Part shown: positions 10,175 through 18,219 of the stretch, piece by piece
Position numbering within the stretch: position 1 is the stretch's first letter
Layout: each line of letters opens with the position of its first letter
Assembly: GCF_020073745.1 (NCBI RefSeq)
Contig: NZ_JAIRAU010000027.1
Location: 626,593 to 690,592 of the forward strand
DNA length: 64,000 bases
Direction: 5' to 3'
Source: Nannocystis pusilla
Lineage (GTDB): Bacteria > Myxococcota_A > Polyangia > Nannocystales > Nannocystaceae
Made by a program: the position numbers and the translations under genes
Notes under the pieces: generated by a model
Told to the model about the DNA's origin: nothing
What the model saw: the letters and a program-made list of their open reading frames with translations, nothing else
The model's database searches: none

Positions 10175-13100
10175 ATGGTCGCGCGCGTGTCCAATCAAGG
10201 CGACTGGAGCTGGTCCGAGGAGGCCCTCTACGCGTGCCCGTGCGGCTCGCTGGTGGCGGTCCGACGGTGGCGCTGGCTCGATCGTCAGGCGCGGCCCGAG
10301 CTGGTTGGGACGCTGCGAACCGGGGGCCCGCTGGTCGGCGCGTGTTCGCGCTGCCGCCGCCCGGCGACCGGCGGCGGCGCGTGGTTGGAGGTCGACCCGG
10401 ATCGCGGCGCGGCGACTCTGGTGCTCAGCGCCGATCGGCGCGGAGATCTGATCGCCGCGCTGCAGGCCCACCTCGCCGATCTCAAGGCCCGGCCCGAGCT
10501 GGCGGCGCCGTGGCTGCTGCAGCCGGAGCTGGCGTTCGTGCCGGTGCCGCCGCCGTGGGCCGAGGAGGCGGACGAGGCGGCGCCGGAGCTGTCGCCGTGG
10601 CCGGGTCCGGCGCTGGGGTCGCGCGTCCAGGAGCCGGGGCGGGCCGGCGAGGGCGAGCCGCCTGGCCTCGAGGCCAGGGTCGATGAGGCAGGTTCGAAGG
10701 GACATGTCCCCGGGGCCAGGAACGGCGGGGCCGGCGAGGCCGGGCGCCGGCGCGAGAGCTCGGGGCCGACCGCGGTCGAGCCGAGGCGACGCGAGGGCTC
10801 GGGGCCGGCCCTGGCGGCGGGGCGGCGGCGCGAGGGCTCGGGGCCGGGCGAGATCGAGGCGGGGCGGCGCGGCGCGGCGCCGGGGGACGCGGTCGAGGCG
10901 AGGAAGCGCGAGGAGTCGCGGCCGGGCGAGGCGGTCGAGGCGAACCGGCGACGCGAGGGGTCGGGACCGAGCGAGGCCGACGCTCGCAAGGCGCGGGTGG
11001 TCCGCGCGGCCAGCCTGCCCGAGTCGCTCGAGGACACGTTCCCGGGCCGCCGGCGCACCCGCGCGATCGAGGATGAGCTGCAGGAGGCGGCGCACGAGGC
11101 CACCCGGCGGCCGGCGGCGGTGCTCGAGGGGCCCGACGCGCCGGGCCGGCGCACGTTGCCGGACGAGGGCCGGCGCCCCGCCGCTCTCGAGGGCCTGGGC
11201 GGCCCGGCGCGGCCGGCGCCAGTGCTCGAAGGGACAGGCTCCAACGGACAGGACGCAGGGGGCATGTCGTCGGGGACAGCACGGAGGCCGGCGGCGGTGC
11301 TCGAGGGGCCGGACGTCGCGGGCCGGCGCGCGGACGAGGGGACGCGGCGACCGGCGGCGGTGCTCGAGGGGCCGGACGTCGCGGGTCGGCGGGCGGACGA
11401 GGGAGCGCGGCGGCCGGCGGCGGTGCTCGAAGGGACAGGTTCCAACGGACATGATTCGGGGCTCATGTCCTCGGGGGCAAGTCGGCGCGCGGGGCTCGAG
11501 GAGCCGGCGGGCCGGCGGCCTGCGGCGGTGCTCGAAGGGACAGGTACGAACGGACAGGAGCGACGGCCGGCGGCGGTGATCGAGCCGGCGGCGGTGATCG
11601 AGCCGGCGGCGGAGGCGGACGGCGAGCGGTCGGCGCTGCGCGCGGCGGTGGCCCGGGCGCTGTCCCCGAGCGCGCCGACTCAGCCGGGGCGGCCGGGCAA
11701 CGGCGAGGGCGGGCCGCGGCCGGCGGCGGTGCTGCCGGGGCAGGCGACCGAGACCGGGGCGGCCGACAGCAGCGGGGCGTGGTCGCGGCGGCAGGTCGAG
11801 GCGGCCGACGCAGCGGCGCGGCGCGGGCTCGAGGGCGCGGGCGACCGCGTCAGCGAGGCGGCGGTGACCGGGACCTGGCCCAAGCGCCAGGTGCTCGAGT
11901 CGGCGGGCGACAGCGGGCCGAACTGGCCGCGGCGCGACGAGGCCGAGGCGCGGTCCGGACGCGCCTCGAGCCGGGCACCCACGCCCCCGCCGGTGCGGCT
12001 CGGGGCCGAAGTGCAGCGGGCCGCGATCGCCAGCCTCGGCCGCGACGGCGGGGCGGTGCAGGTCGGGGTGAACGTCAACGAGGCGACCGCGCGCGTGTGG
12101 GCGTCGGCGCCGGTGAAGGTGCGGCCGATCCACCTGCGCGGGCTCGGCTATCCGCTGGTCGGGGTCCGCTGCGTGGCCGAGGCCGGGGGCGAGTCGCTGG
12201 TGATCGACGCGGTGGTCGACGTCGGCGAGCCGATGACGCTCGACCTGTTCAAACAACTGACCCTCGAGTTCAAGATCCGCCTGGCGCTGCCCGGCGGACA
12301 GATCCGCGAGCTGGCGGCGCCCGAGCTGCAGCGCAACGCGGCGTCGTGCCTCGAGAGCGCGCAGGCGCAGCTCGGCACCGGCGAGTTCCCGCCTGACGCG
12401 TACCGCACCGCCCGCGAGCTGCTGTCCGGCCGCAACACGGTGCAGCGGCTCGAGCCGGCGCGGACGCCGATCGCCGAGACGCTCGGGGAGACCGCCCGCG
12501 AGTCGGCCGCCGGGGCCTGGACGGCGCTCGAGCGGCTCGACCACGGCTCGCGCAAGGACAACCTCGCGCGCCTGCTCGAGGTCGACGGCCTGTCGATCGA
12601 GACATACGAGAAGATCCGCTCCGCCGTGCTCGGCGCCGCGATCGAATTCGGGCTGCCGGCCCCGGCCCGCTTCTGGCGCCGCTGGCTCGGCTCCGACCAG
12701 GCGCGCGACGGCGGGATGTTCGTGCAGAAGCTCATCGCGGCGCGCACGGCGTCGATCGCCCGCGGCGAGGACCTCTCCGCCGAGCAGGTCGAGGCGGCCT
12801 GGCGCGGGATCCTGGACCTCTGCCAGCACAAGAACCTCACGCCGCCGCCGGAGCTGTCGAAGGCGCTCGGGCTCGGCAAGGTGACGACCGGCCGTCGCGC
12901 CAGCCAGCCGCAGGTGAAGGCGGCCGCGGAGGTGCGCGAGGCGCCGCCGGTGCAGGAGGCGCGATCGCAGGCCCGCCTGCGCGAGCTGACGGGGCGGCTG
13001 CGCGGGTCCGACGGCGATGTCCGGGCGGTCATCGGGACCTTGCCCGAACTATCGGAAAACGAGGTCGTCAGTCTGCTGCCGGCGCTGGCCGAGCTCGGCT

Positions 13101-13639
13101 CCCGCGTCGGGCCGGAGCTGCTGGCAGCCCTGCGGGCGCCCCAGCGACATGTGCGCCAGGCCGCGGCCATCCTGCTCGGCCACCTCGGCGAGCGCAAAGC
13201 CGAGGGCCCGCTGGTGATGATGCTCGGCGACGAGCCAAGCGCGGGTTGGGTCGATGCGGCGCGCGCGCTCGGCAACCTCGGCCCGCGCGTGGTCGGGCCG
13301 CTGTGCAACCTGCTCCGGAGCACCCCGACCGGGCGCAAGGAGGTGGTGGGGGCGCGGGTCGCCCGCGCGCTCGCGGAGCTCATCAAGGCCGAGGGCGCGG
13401 GGCCGGGCGGTTCGGGCCGGGTCGCGGTCGAGAATCTGCTGGAGGTCGGGGACCCGTCGGTATCCTCCGCGGCCAGGCGCGCGCTTGCTACACTGGGCGC
13501 CGTGCGGGACGACGCCGAGGGGGAAGAGGCCGAGGCGTCACGTCGCTTCTCGCGTCTGGCGTCGGACGCGATCGCGCCAGAGCTCGACGCCGCCGAGGAC
13601 GACGAGATCGACGAAGTCGAAGTGGAAGTCGGGGACTGA
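10175..13639 (+). CDS. Zinc-ribbon / low-complexity / HEAT-repeat protein
   Basis: This protein of about 1154 residues starts at ATG 10175; GTG 10187 is an alternative. The N-terminus has two cysteine pairs, C21-x-C23 and C57-x-x-C60, resembling a zinc ribbon. Residues about 140-600 are low-complexity, rich in Arg, Glu, Pro and Ala, with a recurring module RRPAAVLEG(P/T). Several modules carry copies of the dispersed palindrome. From about residue 610 a folded domain begins (VGVNVNEATARVWASAPVKV), and residues about 940-1090 are HEAT-like repeats (LLAALRAPQRHVRQAAAILL). The acidic C-terminus ends EVEVEVGD. The stop overlaps the start of the phosphoesterase gene (TGATG), so the two are coupled. 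No enzyme activity is evident. The repeat-rich middle is probably a disordered linker that has grown by duplication. Confidence 0.85.
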   Translation: MVARVSNQGDWSWSEEALYACPCGSLVAVRRWRWLDRQARPELVGTLRTGGPLVGACSRCRRPATGGGAWLEVDPDRGAATLVLSADRRGDLIAALQAHLADLKARPELAAPWLLQPELAFVPVPPPWAEEADEAAPELSPWPGPALGSRVQEPGRAGEGEPPGLEARVDEAGSKGHVPGARNGGAGEAGRRRESSGPTAVEPRRREGSGPALAAGRRREGSGPGEIEAGRRGAAPGDAVEARKREESRPGEAVEANRRREGSGPSEADARKARVVRAASLPESLEDTFPGRRRTRAIEDELQEAAHEATRRPAAVLEGPDAPGRRTLPDEGRRPAALEGLGGPARPAPVLEGTGSNGQDAGGMSSGTARRPAAVLEGPDVAGRRADEGTRRPAAVLEGPDVAGRRADEGARRPAAVLEGTGSNGHDSGLMSSGASRRAGLEEPAGRRPAAVLEGTGTNGQERRPAAVIEPAAVIEPAAEADGERSALRAAVARALSPSAPTQPGRPGNGEGGPRPAAVLPGQATETGAADSSGAWSRRQVEAADAAARRGLEGAGDRVSEAAVTGTWPKRQVLESAGDSGPNWPRRDEAEARSGRASSRAPTPPPVRLGAEVQRAAIASLGRDGGAVQVGVNVNEATARVWASAPVKVRPIHLRGLGYPLVGVRCVAEAGGESLVIDAVVDVGEPMTLDLFKQLTLEFKIRLALPGGQIRELAAPELQRNAASCLESAQAQLGTGEFPPDAYRTARELLSGRNTVQRLEPARTPIAETLGETARESAAGAWTALERLDHGSRKDNLARLLEVDGLSIETYEKIRSAVLGAAIEFGLPAPARFWRRWLGSDQARDGGMFVQKLIAARTASIARGEDLSAEQVEAAWRGILDLCQHKNLTPPPELSKALGLGKVTTGRRASQPQVKAAAEVREAPPVQEARSQARLRELTGRLRGSDGDVRAVIGTLPELSENEVVSLLPALAELGSRVGPELLAALRAPQRHVRQAAAILLGHLGERKAEGPLVMMLGDEPSAGWVDAARALGNLGPRVVGPLCNLLRSTPTGRKEVVGARVARALAELIKAEGAGPGGSGRVAVENLLEVGDPSVSSAARRALATLGAVRDDAEGEEAEASRRFSRLASDAIAPELDAAEDDEIDEVEVEVGD
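11228..11558. repeat. Tandem coding modules carrying dispersed palindrome copies
   Basis: Within the HEAT-protein gene, a coding module reading RRPAAVLEG recurs at least five times. Palindrome pairs of the GGACAGG(T/C)yCCAACGGACA(G/T)G type lie at about 11231-11250, 11439-11456 and 11539-11558, with related GCATGTCGTCGGGGACA-like pairs at about 11262 and 11463. The palindromes are in frame and encode GTGSNGQD- or GTGTNGQE-like peptides. Confidence 0.7.
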
Positions 13640-14373
13640 TGCGCTACGGGATCTTCAGTGATGTCCACGCCAACCTGGACGCCCTCGAGGCGGTGCTCCG
13701 GGCGTTCGAACGCGAGAAGATCGACGCCCTCGTCTGCCTCGGCGACACCGTCGGCTACGGCGCCCAGCCGAACGATTGCTGCGACATCGTCAAGCGGGTG
13801 ACCCGCTATACGATCCTCGGCAACCACGACGCGGCCGTCGCCGGCCGCATGGACTACAGCTACTACTACGACGCGGCCCGCGAGGCGCTCGACTGGCACT
13901 CTCGCCAGCTCACGTCCGAGAACATGAACTGGCTGCGCAAGCTCAACTACTTCGAGCGCGACGGGGCGACCCACTTCTGCCACGGCTCGCCGGTCGACCT
14001 CGAGGAGTTCGAGTACATCTTCAGCGTCGAGCAGGCCGCGACCTGTATCCCGATCTGGGACAGCCTCGGTCAGATCACGTTCATCGGCCACTCGCACCTG
14101 TGCAAGGCGTTCGCCATCGGCCGCGAGCGCGTGTACGAGGTGGTGACGAAGGAATTCGAGATCCACCCCGAGTTCCGCTACATCGTCTCGGTCGGCTCGG
14201 TCGGCCAGCCCCGAGACCACGACCCGCGCGCCAGCTACACCATCTACGACTCCGGCCGCGGCAAGTTCGAGTTCAAGCGCGTCGAGTACGATGTCGGCGC
14301 GGCGGCGCGGAAGATCTTCAACGACGCGCGGCTGTCGGACAGCTTCGGTGCGCGGCTGTTCGCCGGGGTGTGA
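13639..14373 (+). CDS. Calcineurin-like metallophosphoesterase (YfcE/ApaH-type)
   Basis: This protein of 244 residues starts at ATG 13639, overlapping the previous stop by one base (TGATG), which implies re-initiation coupling. All metallophosphoesterase signatures are present: FSDVHAN at the N-terminus, CLGDTVGYGA around residue 37, ILGNHD about residue 63 and FIGHSHLCKAF about residue 150. These supply the two-metal site of the family. The overall length and the GDTVGYGAQP motif match single-domain bacterial phosphodiesterases of the YfcE-like group. The substrate is not predictable from the sequence. No signal peptide is visible, so it should be cytoplasmic. Coupling to the HEAT-repeat protein suggests a common process, possibly with the HEAT protein as a regulatory partner. 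Confidence 0.9.
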   Translation: MRYGIFSDVHANLDALEAVLRAFEREKIDALVCLGDTVGYGAQPNDCCDIVKRVTRYTILGNHDAAVAGRMDYSYYYDAAREALDWHSRQLTSENMNWLRKLNYFERDGATHFCHGSPVDLEEFEYIFSVEQAATCIPIWDSLGQITFIGHSHLCKAFAIGRERVYEVVTKEFEIHPEFRYIVSVGSVGQPRDHDPRASYTIYDSGRGKFEFKRVEYDVGAAARKIFNDARLSDSFGARLFAGV

Positions 14374-14489
14374 GCGGCGATGCGGAGCGCCGCGGTCGGG
14401 GGTGCTCCTCCTCTTCGGTTGCTCGGGTGAGGCGCCCGTCGCGGCGACGCCGGCTCTGCAAGTCGCGTCGCCGTCGGGAACGCTGCGCT

Positions 14490-14903
14490 TCAGGGCGCGA
14501 GGCCGAGCTGGCGCAGCAGCGAGAGGCTGTCGTAGAACGCCTCGTTGGCGATGATCTTGCCCTCGGCGTCGAAGCGGTAGATCTCGCAGTAGCGGATCGA
14601 GTAGCGCTTGCCCGTGGCCGGGAATTCGCCGAGCGGACCGGTGTGCGTGCCCTCGCCGTGGAACATGCCGATGACGGTGTCGCCGGCGTCGATGAACTCC
14701 ATGCTGTGCGCGGCGGCGTCGGAGAAGCTGCTGTACCAGCGTACCAGGTGCTCGTAGATGGCCTGGCGCCCGCGCTTGACGTCCGGGGACACGTTGTTGC
14801 GCAGGGTCGCGTCTTCGGCGAAGTAGCTCGCGGCCTCCGCGAGCTCCTTGCGGCAGAACAGCTCCAGCACCTTCTTGGTATTCTCGACGTTACGCGCGCT
14901 CAT
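14490..14903 (-). CDS. SnoaL/NTF2-like fold protein
   Basis: This protein of 137 residues starts at ATG 14903. It has the size and pattern of SnoaL-like (NTF2 fold) proteins: an N-terminal helix pair (VLELFCRKELAEAASYFAEDATL), a mid segment IYEHLVRWYSSFSDAA, and C-terminal strands containing FHGEGTHTGPLGEFPATGKRYSIRYCEIYRFDAEGKI, the part characteristic of ester-cyclase-like members. In this family some proteins are polyketide cyclases or isomerases and many are of unknown role, so no reaction can be assigned. It stands alone, converging on the phosphoesterase gene; the next gene on its own strand starts over 1 kb away. Confidence 0.85.
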   Translation of the reverse strand: MSARNVENTKKVLELFCRKELAEAASYFAEDATLRNNVSPDVKRGRQAIYEHLVRWYSSFSDAAAHSMEFIDAGDTVIGMFHGEGTHTGPLGEFPATGKRYSIRYCEIYRFDAEGKIIANEAFYDSLSLLRQLGLAP

Positions 14904-15239
14904 ACCCGAAGCAGCCTAGTGGCGCTGCGCGCGGCGGGTCAAGGCGCTCCGAGGTCGGGCAGCCGCGGTGAAGGCGCGGCGGCGAGCCTTCCGGGCCGAT
15001 CGAGCGCAACTCCGGGGCAAGAGCGTGGAGCCAGGCGGCGAGGGCCTGTGCGGGTCGAGTGCGGGTGAGAGGCGACCGGCTAGGGCGAGCGCCGGGAGCC
15101 GAGGTCGGGCGACGGCGCGCCCATGCCGCCAGGGCGACGGGCTACGCCTCGGTATCGACCTGTATCAGAGAACATGTTCGAAGGAGCATGCTCCATCGAA
15201 CATGTTTCTTTTAAAAAGAAGCATCGCCCGCGGGTGCCG
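14904..15239. other. 336-nt non-coding gap with palindrome array at its right end
   Basis: This gap lies upstream of the SnoaL-like gene and downstream of the MBL-protein gene, both on the minus strand. I see no supported gene and no convincing promoter. The only clear structure is the palindrome array at 15170-15208. Confidence 0.6.
15170..15208. repeat. Dispersed palindrome array (three cores) after MBL gene
   Basis: Three palindromes, GAACATGTTC (15170-15179), GGAGCATGCTCC (15183-15194) and GAACATGTTTC (15198-15208), are separated by three bases each, and the whole array is itself nearly dyad-symmetric. It begins about 30 bases beyond the stop of the MBL-fold gene (15240, minus) and is followed by a short T/A-rich stretch. 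It belongs to the dispersed ACATGT-core family. Confidence 0.85.
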
Positions 15240-16103
15240 TCAGCCCTTGAGGTTGAGCGGGATCTTGAGGTAGCGGCGGCCGTTGGGCGCGGGGTCGGGG
15301 AGGCGGCCGGCGGCGATGTTGACCTGGACGCTGGGGTAGAGCAGCTTGGGGGCGTCCAGGGTGGCGTCGCGGGCGGTGCGGAAGGCGACGAAGTCGTCCT
15401 CGGCGCGGCCGGCGGGCAGCTGGATGTTTTCGGCCTTCTGCTCGCCGACGGTGGTCTGCCAGGCGAGCGGGCGGCCGCCGGGCTGGTAGTCGTGGCAGAC
15501 GAACATGCGCGTGCTGTCCGGGAGGACATACAGGCGCCGGGTGATCGAGCGGTAGAGGGCGCGGGCGCTGCCGGCCGGGAAGTCGCAGCGGCCGGCGCCG
15601 TAGTCGGGCATGAACATGGCGTCGCCGACGAACACGGCGTCGCCGACGCGGTAGCTCATGCACGCGGGCGTGTGCCCGGGGGTGGCGATGGCCTCGACGT
15701 GCAGGGCGCCGACGGCGAAGCGCTCGCCGTCGTGGAGGAGGCGGTCGAACTGGCTGCCGTCGACGCGGAAGTCGGGGCCGAGGTCGTAGATGTCGCGGAA
15801 CAGCGCCTGGACCTCGGTGATGGCGGCGCCGATCGCCAGCGGGACGCCGGGGAACAGCCGCCGCAGCGCCTGAGAGCCGGACAGGTGATCGGCGTGCGCG
15901 TGCGTCTCGAGCAGCAGGCCGAGGCGCAGGTCGAGGGCGTGGATCCTCGCCGCGATCGCCGAGACGGACTCCTCCCACACCTTCGAGCCGACCGGCTCGT
16001 AGTCGAGGACGGGGTCGATGACGAGGGCGTCGCGCGTGCGCTCGTCGTACACGAGGTACGTCAGGGTGTTGGTGCGCGGGTCGTAGAAGTGTTCGATCTT
16101 CAT
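15240..16103 (-). CDS. MBL-fold hydrolase, persulfide dioxygenase-like (Blh/ETHE1 type)
   Basis: This protein of 287 residues starts at ATG 16103, overlapping the stop of the YeeE-like gene (ATGA). The metal-binding motif THAHADHLSG is clear, followed by ATPGHTPACMSY and GDAMFMPDYGAGRCDFPAGSA, which gives the D-x-G-R-x-D pattern of ETHE1/Blh persulfide dioxygenases, and by FVCHDYQPGG near the C-terminus. Family members oxidise glutathione or CoA persulfide to sulfite. The two upstream genes are YeeE/YedE-type sulfur transporter halves, as often seen with Blh, so the operon likely handles sulfide or persulfide. No signal peptide is visible, so it is probably cytoplasmic. A regulator gene of the BigR type is not next to it. 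Confidence 0.88.
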   Translation of the reverse strand: MKIEHFYDPRTNTLTYLVYDERTRDALVIDPVLDYEPVGSKVWEESVSAIAARIHALDLRLGLLLETHAHADHLSGSQALRRLFPGVPLAIGAAITEVQALFRDIYDLGPDFRVDGSQFDRLLHDGERFAVGALHVEAIATPGHTPACMSYRVGDAVFVGDAMFMPDYGAGRCDFPAGSARALYRSITRRLYVLPDSTRMFVCHDYQPGGRPLAWQTTVGEQKAENIQLPAGRAEDDFVAFRTARDATLDAPKLLYPSVQVNIAAGRLPDPAPNGRRYLKIPLNLKG

Positions 16104-16516
16104 GGCGAGGTGGCGAAGACGCGGGTGAAGAGGAACATGCCGGCGAGCATGGCGGCGACGAAGAGGACGATGTCGCCGCCGAGTCCGGCGAGGTCGACGA
16201 GGGCCGGGCCGGGGCAGAGGCCGACGAGGCCCCAGCCGACGCCGAACAGCGCGGCGCCGACGAGGAGCCGGCCGTCGATGTCGCGGCGCGTCGGCAGGGC
16301 GAAGCGCGCGGCCCACCGCGGGCGGCCGCGCCGCAGCACGAGCGGCGCGCCGAGCATGTAGAGGCCGCAGGCGCCCGCGAGCACGAGCATCAGCGCGGGG
16401 TCCCAGGCGCCGGCGAGGTCGAGGAAGGCGAGGACGTTGTCCGGGTCGGTCATGCCGGCGAGGCCGAGGCCGAGCGCGAACAGCAGGCCGGCGGCGAAGG
16501 CGACGAGCGTGGTCAC
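16100..16516 (-). CDS. YeeE/YedE-type membrane protein, second half (DUF6691-like)
   Basis: This protein of 138 residues starts at GTG 16516, inside a four-base GTGA overlap with the upstream partner, and its stop overlaps the MBL start by ATGA. It has about four hydrophobic helices, with family motifs GLALAGMTDPDNVLAFLDL near residues 16-35 and FGVGWGLVGLCPGPALVDL around residue 90, which contains the conserved Cys of the sulfur-transport family. In YeeE-like proteins such Cys motifs relay thiosulfate or related sulfur species. The two half-size proteins probably pair to form one transporter. Cytoplasmic membrane. Confidence 0.88.
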   Translation of the reverse strand: MTTLVAFAAGLLFALGLGLAGMTDPDNVLAFLDLAGAWDPALMLVLAGACGLYMLGAPLVLRRGRPRWAARFALPTRRDIDGRLLVGAALFGVGWGLVGLCPGPALVDLAGLGGDIVLFVAAMLAGMFLFTRVFATSP

Positions 16517-16941
16517 GCGCCACCTCCGAGGACGTGGCGGACGACGTGGACGGTGACGAAGGCGGTGGTCATGAAGGTGAGCACGGCGGCCAGCGAGCGC
16601 GGCGAACGGCGGCCGAGGCCGCACACGCCGTGGCCGGAGGTGCAGCCGCCGCCGAGGCGGGCGCCGAAGCCGACGAGCAGGCCGGCGCCGACGATCACCA
16701 GGGCCGTGTGCGGCAAGCCCGTCGGCAATGTCCTCGGGGACAGGACCCGAAGGACAGACCCGCCGGCGACCAGGCCGAGCACGAAGGCGAGCCGCCACGC
16801 GAGATCGCCCGCGGGGCGGGCGAGCGCGCCGCCGACGATGCCGCTGACGCCCGCGATCCGCCCGCTACCGGCGAGCAGGAGCAGCGAGGCGGTGCCGATG
16901 AGGAGGCCGCCGAGGAGGGCGAAGAGGAGGGAGGGGTCCAT
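16513..16941 (-). CDS. YeeE/YedE-type sulfur transport membrane protein, first half
   Basis: This protein of 142 residues starts at ATG 16941 (MDPSLLFALLGG); an in-frame ATG at 16971 is less likely because the hydrophobic helix begins at the later Met. It has four or five membrane helices and the hallmark motif GFGARLGGGCTSGHGVCG, carrying the Cys of YeeE/YedE proteins. It is the first gene of a three-gene operon with four-base overlaps throughout, ending in a persulfide dioxygenase-like enzyme, which fits uptake or export of a reduced sulfur compound. A copy of the dispersed palindrome lies in frame at 16728-16756 and encodes the loop LRVLSPRTLPTG before the conserved motif. Confidence 0.88.
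   Translation of the reverse strand: MDPSLLFALLGGLLIGTASLLLLAGSGRIAGVSGIVGGALARPAGDLAWRLAFVLGLVAGGSVLRVLSPRTLPTGLPHTALVIVGAGLLVGFGARLGGGCTSGHGVCGLGRRSPRSLAAVLTFMTTAFVTVHVVRHVLGGGA
16728..16756. repeat. In-frame dispersed palindrome inside YeeE-like gene
   Basis: The sequence ATGTCCTCGGGGACAG followed by GACCCGAAGGACAG shows the TGTCC-N4-GGACA hairpin of the dispersed family. It sits in a predicted loop between membrane helices and keeps the frame open. Confidence 0.7.
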
Positions 16942-17048
16942 GGGGGTCACGCCGGTCGACGCGCGGCGCACGGGCGCGTGGGCTCAGCGTACGCGATGCC
17001 GGGGCGCCGACGCGGGCCGGACGGCGACGGTTGTCGCACCACCCCGGG

Positions 17049-17062
17049 GGGCGTCGACGCCC
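17049..17062. promoter_or_regulatory. 14-nt perfect palindrome upstream of SMP-30-like gene
   Basis: GGGCGTCGACGCCC lies 28 bases before the ATG at 17091, in the divergent gap (16942-17090) between the sulfur operon and the SMP-30-like gene. It could be an operator, but GC-rich palindromes are frequent here by chance. Confidence 0.25.
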
Positions 17063-17090
17063 GTCGCAGGGCCGGCGAAGATGGCCTACG

Positions 17091-18167
17091 ATGGCGAACT
17101 CCATGAAGTTGCTGCTGCGTCTGGTGTTGTTGCTGGTCCTGGGGCTCGCACTGTTCGCGGCGTACCTGGCGGTGGCGCCCGCGCCGATCGATCCGGTGGC
17201 GTGGGATCCGCCGGCGGCGTCCGAGATGACGGGGCCGCTGGCGCCGAACCAGCGCATGGCCGGGGCGACGCTGCTGGCGGCGGGCAAGATCGACGGGCCG
17301 GAGGACGTGGAGACCGACGCGCAGGGCCGCGTCTACGGCGGGACCAACGCCGGCGAGGTGCTGCGCCTCGACGGCGAGGCGATCGAGGTGTTCGCCAACA
17401 CCGGCGGCCGCCCGCTCGGCCTCGACTTCGCGCCGTCGGGCGCGCTGATCGTCGCCGACGCCAAGAAGGGGCTGCTGTCGATCAGTCCCGAAGGACAGGT
17501 GGAGACGCTGGTCGACACCGTCGACGGGGTGCGGCTCGGCTTCACCGACGACGTCGCGGTGGCCCAGGACGGGACGGTCTACTTCACCGACGCGAGCGAC
17601 AAGTTCGGGTTCGGCGACCACATGCTCGACCTGCTCGAGGGCCGGCCGCACGGGCGCCTCATCAAGTACGACCCGCAGACCAAGACGTCGACGGTGCTGG
17701 CGAAGGACCTCTACTTCGCCAACGGCGTGGCGCTGAGCCGCGACGAGTCGTACGTGGCGGTCAACGAGACCTACCGCTACCGGATCTCGCGCCACTGGCT
17801 GAAGGGCGACAAGTCGGGCACGACCGACGTGCTGATCGAGGGCCTGCCGGGCTTCCCCGACGGCGTGGCGCAGAGCGGGCGGGGGACGTTCTGGATCGCC
17901 ATGTTCACCGTGCGCAACCCGGCCGGCGACTTCCTGGCGCCGCGGCCGTTCCTCAAGAAGATGGTCGCCAACCTGCCGCGCGCGCTGTGGCCGAAGCCCG
18001 CCCCGTACGGGCTGGCGATCGAGATCGACGAGACGGGCAAGGTGCTGCAGAGCCTGCACGATCCGTCGGGGGAGTCGGTGCACCAGGTCACCAGCGTGCA
18101 CGAGCGCGACGGGGCGCTCTACCTCGGCCACCTCCACCGCGACCGGGTCTCGAAGGTCGCGCTGTGA
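17091..18167 (+). CDS. Membrane-anchored SMP-30/strictosidine-synthase-like beta-propeller protein
   Basis: This protein of 358 residues starts at ATG 17091; ATG 17103 (MKLLLRLVLLL) is nearly as good, and a weak GGCGAAG lies upstream. Residues about 5-27 form one membrane helix (an uncleaved anchor or signal). The rest has the repeating propeller motifs of the strictosidine synthase/SMP-30 group: GPEDVETDAQGRVYGG, PLGLDFAPSGALIVADA, FTDDVAVAQDGTVYFTDAS, YFANGVALSRDESYVAVNET and PDGVAQSGRGTFWIAMFT. Members of the family hydrolyse lactones or organophosphates, or are uncharacterised; the substrate cannot be told here. It lies divergent to the sulfur operon and converges on the lipoprotein gene at 18220 with a palindrome array between the stops. 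Confidence 0.87.
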   Translation: MANSMKLLLRLVLLLVLGLALFAAYLAVAPAPIDPVAWDPPAASEMTGPLAPNQRMAGATLLAAGKIDGPEDVETDAQGRVYGGTNAGEVLRLDGEAIEVFANTGGRPLGLDFAPSGALIVADAKKGLLSISPEGQVETLVDTVDGVRLGFTDDVAVAQDGTVYFTDASDKFGFGDHMLDLLEGRPHGRLIKYDPQTKTSTVLAKDLYFANGVALSRDESYVAVNETYRYRISRHWLKGDKSGTTDVLIEGLPGFPDGVAQSGRGTFWIAMFTVRNPAGDFLAPRPFLKKMVANLPRALWPKPAPYGLAIEIDETGKVLQSLHDPSGESVHQVTSVHERDGALYLGHLHRDRVSKVAL

Positions 18168-18184
18168 GGCGCGGGCAGGTGATG

Positions 18185-18216
18185 TGTTCGGACATGCCCT
18201 GAGGGACATGTTCGAA
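18185..18216. repeat. Dispersed palindrome array between convergent stops
   Basis: GGACATGCCC, three bases, then GGGACATGTTC and a trailing GAAC lie between the stop of the SMP-30-like gene (18167, plus) and the stop of a lipoprotein gene (18220, minus). The array could form hairpins in transcripts of either strand. It is a member of the ACATGT-core family. Confidence 0.85.
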
Positions 18217-18219
18217 CGG

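Noticed and set aside
6211..10686. Open frame of about 1491 residues on the plus strand across the second TPR gene
   Set aside because: Same reason: a GC-driven shadow of the TPR gene that also runs through the real gene boundaries at 9481 and 10137.
10151..12829. Long open frame on the minus strand in the HEAT-protein gene
   Set aside because: It is Arg/Pro-rich, has no motif and lies opposite a gene with zinc-ribbon and HEAT motifs.
13140..13160. ACATGT at about 13148, and also near 25957, 26375, 28670, 34029 and 59326, as family members
   Set aside because: These have the hexamer alone without a partner core at 3-4 nt or the TGTCC-N4-GGACA hairpin; they are probably chance or codon-driven (Asp-Met, Cys-Met).
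15201..15235. Intrinsic terminator after the MBL gene
   Set aside because: The T/A stretch follows the gene, but the only stem nearby is the palindrome array on the far side of the T-run, so the order stem-then-T is not met.
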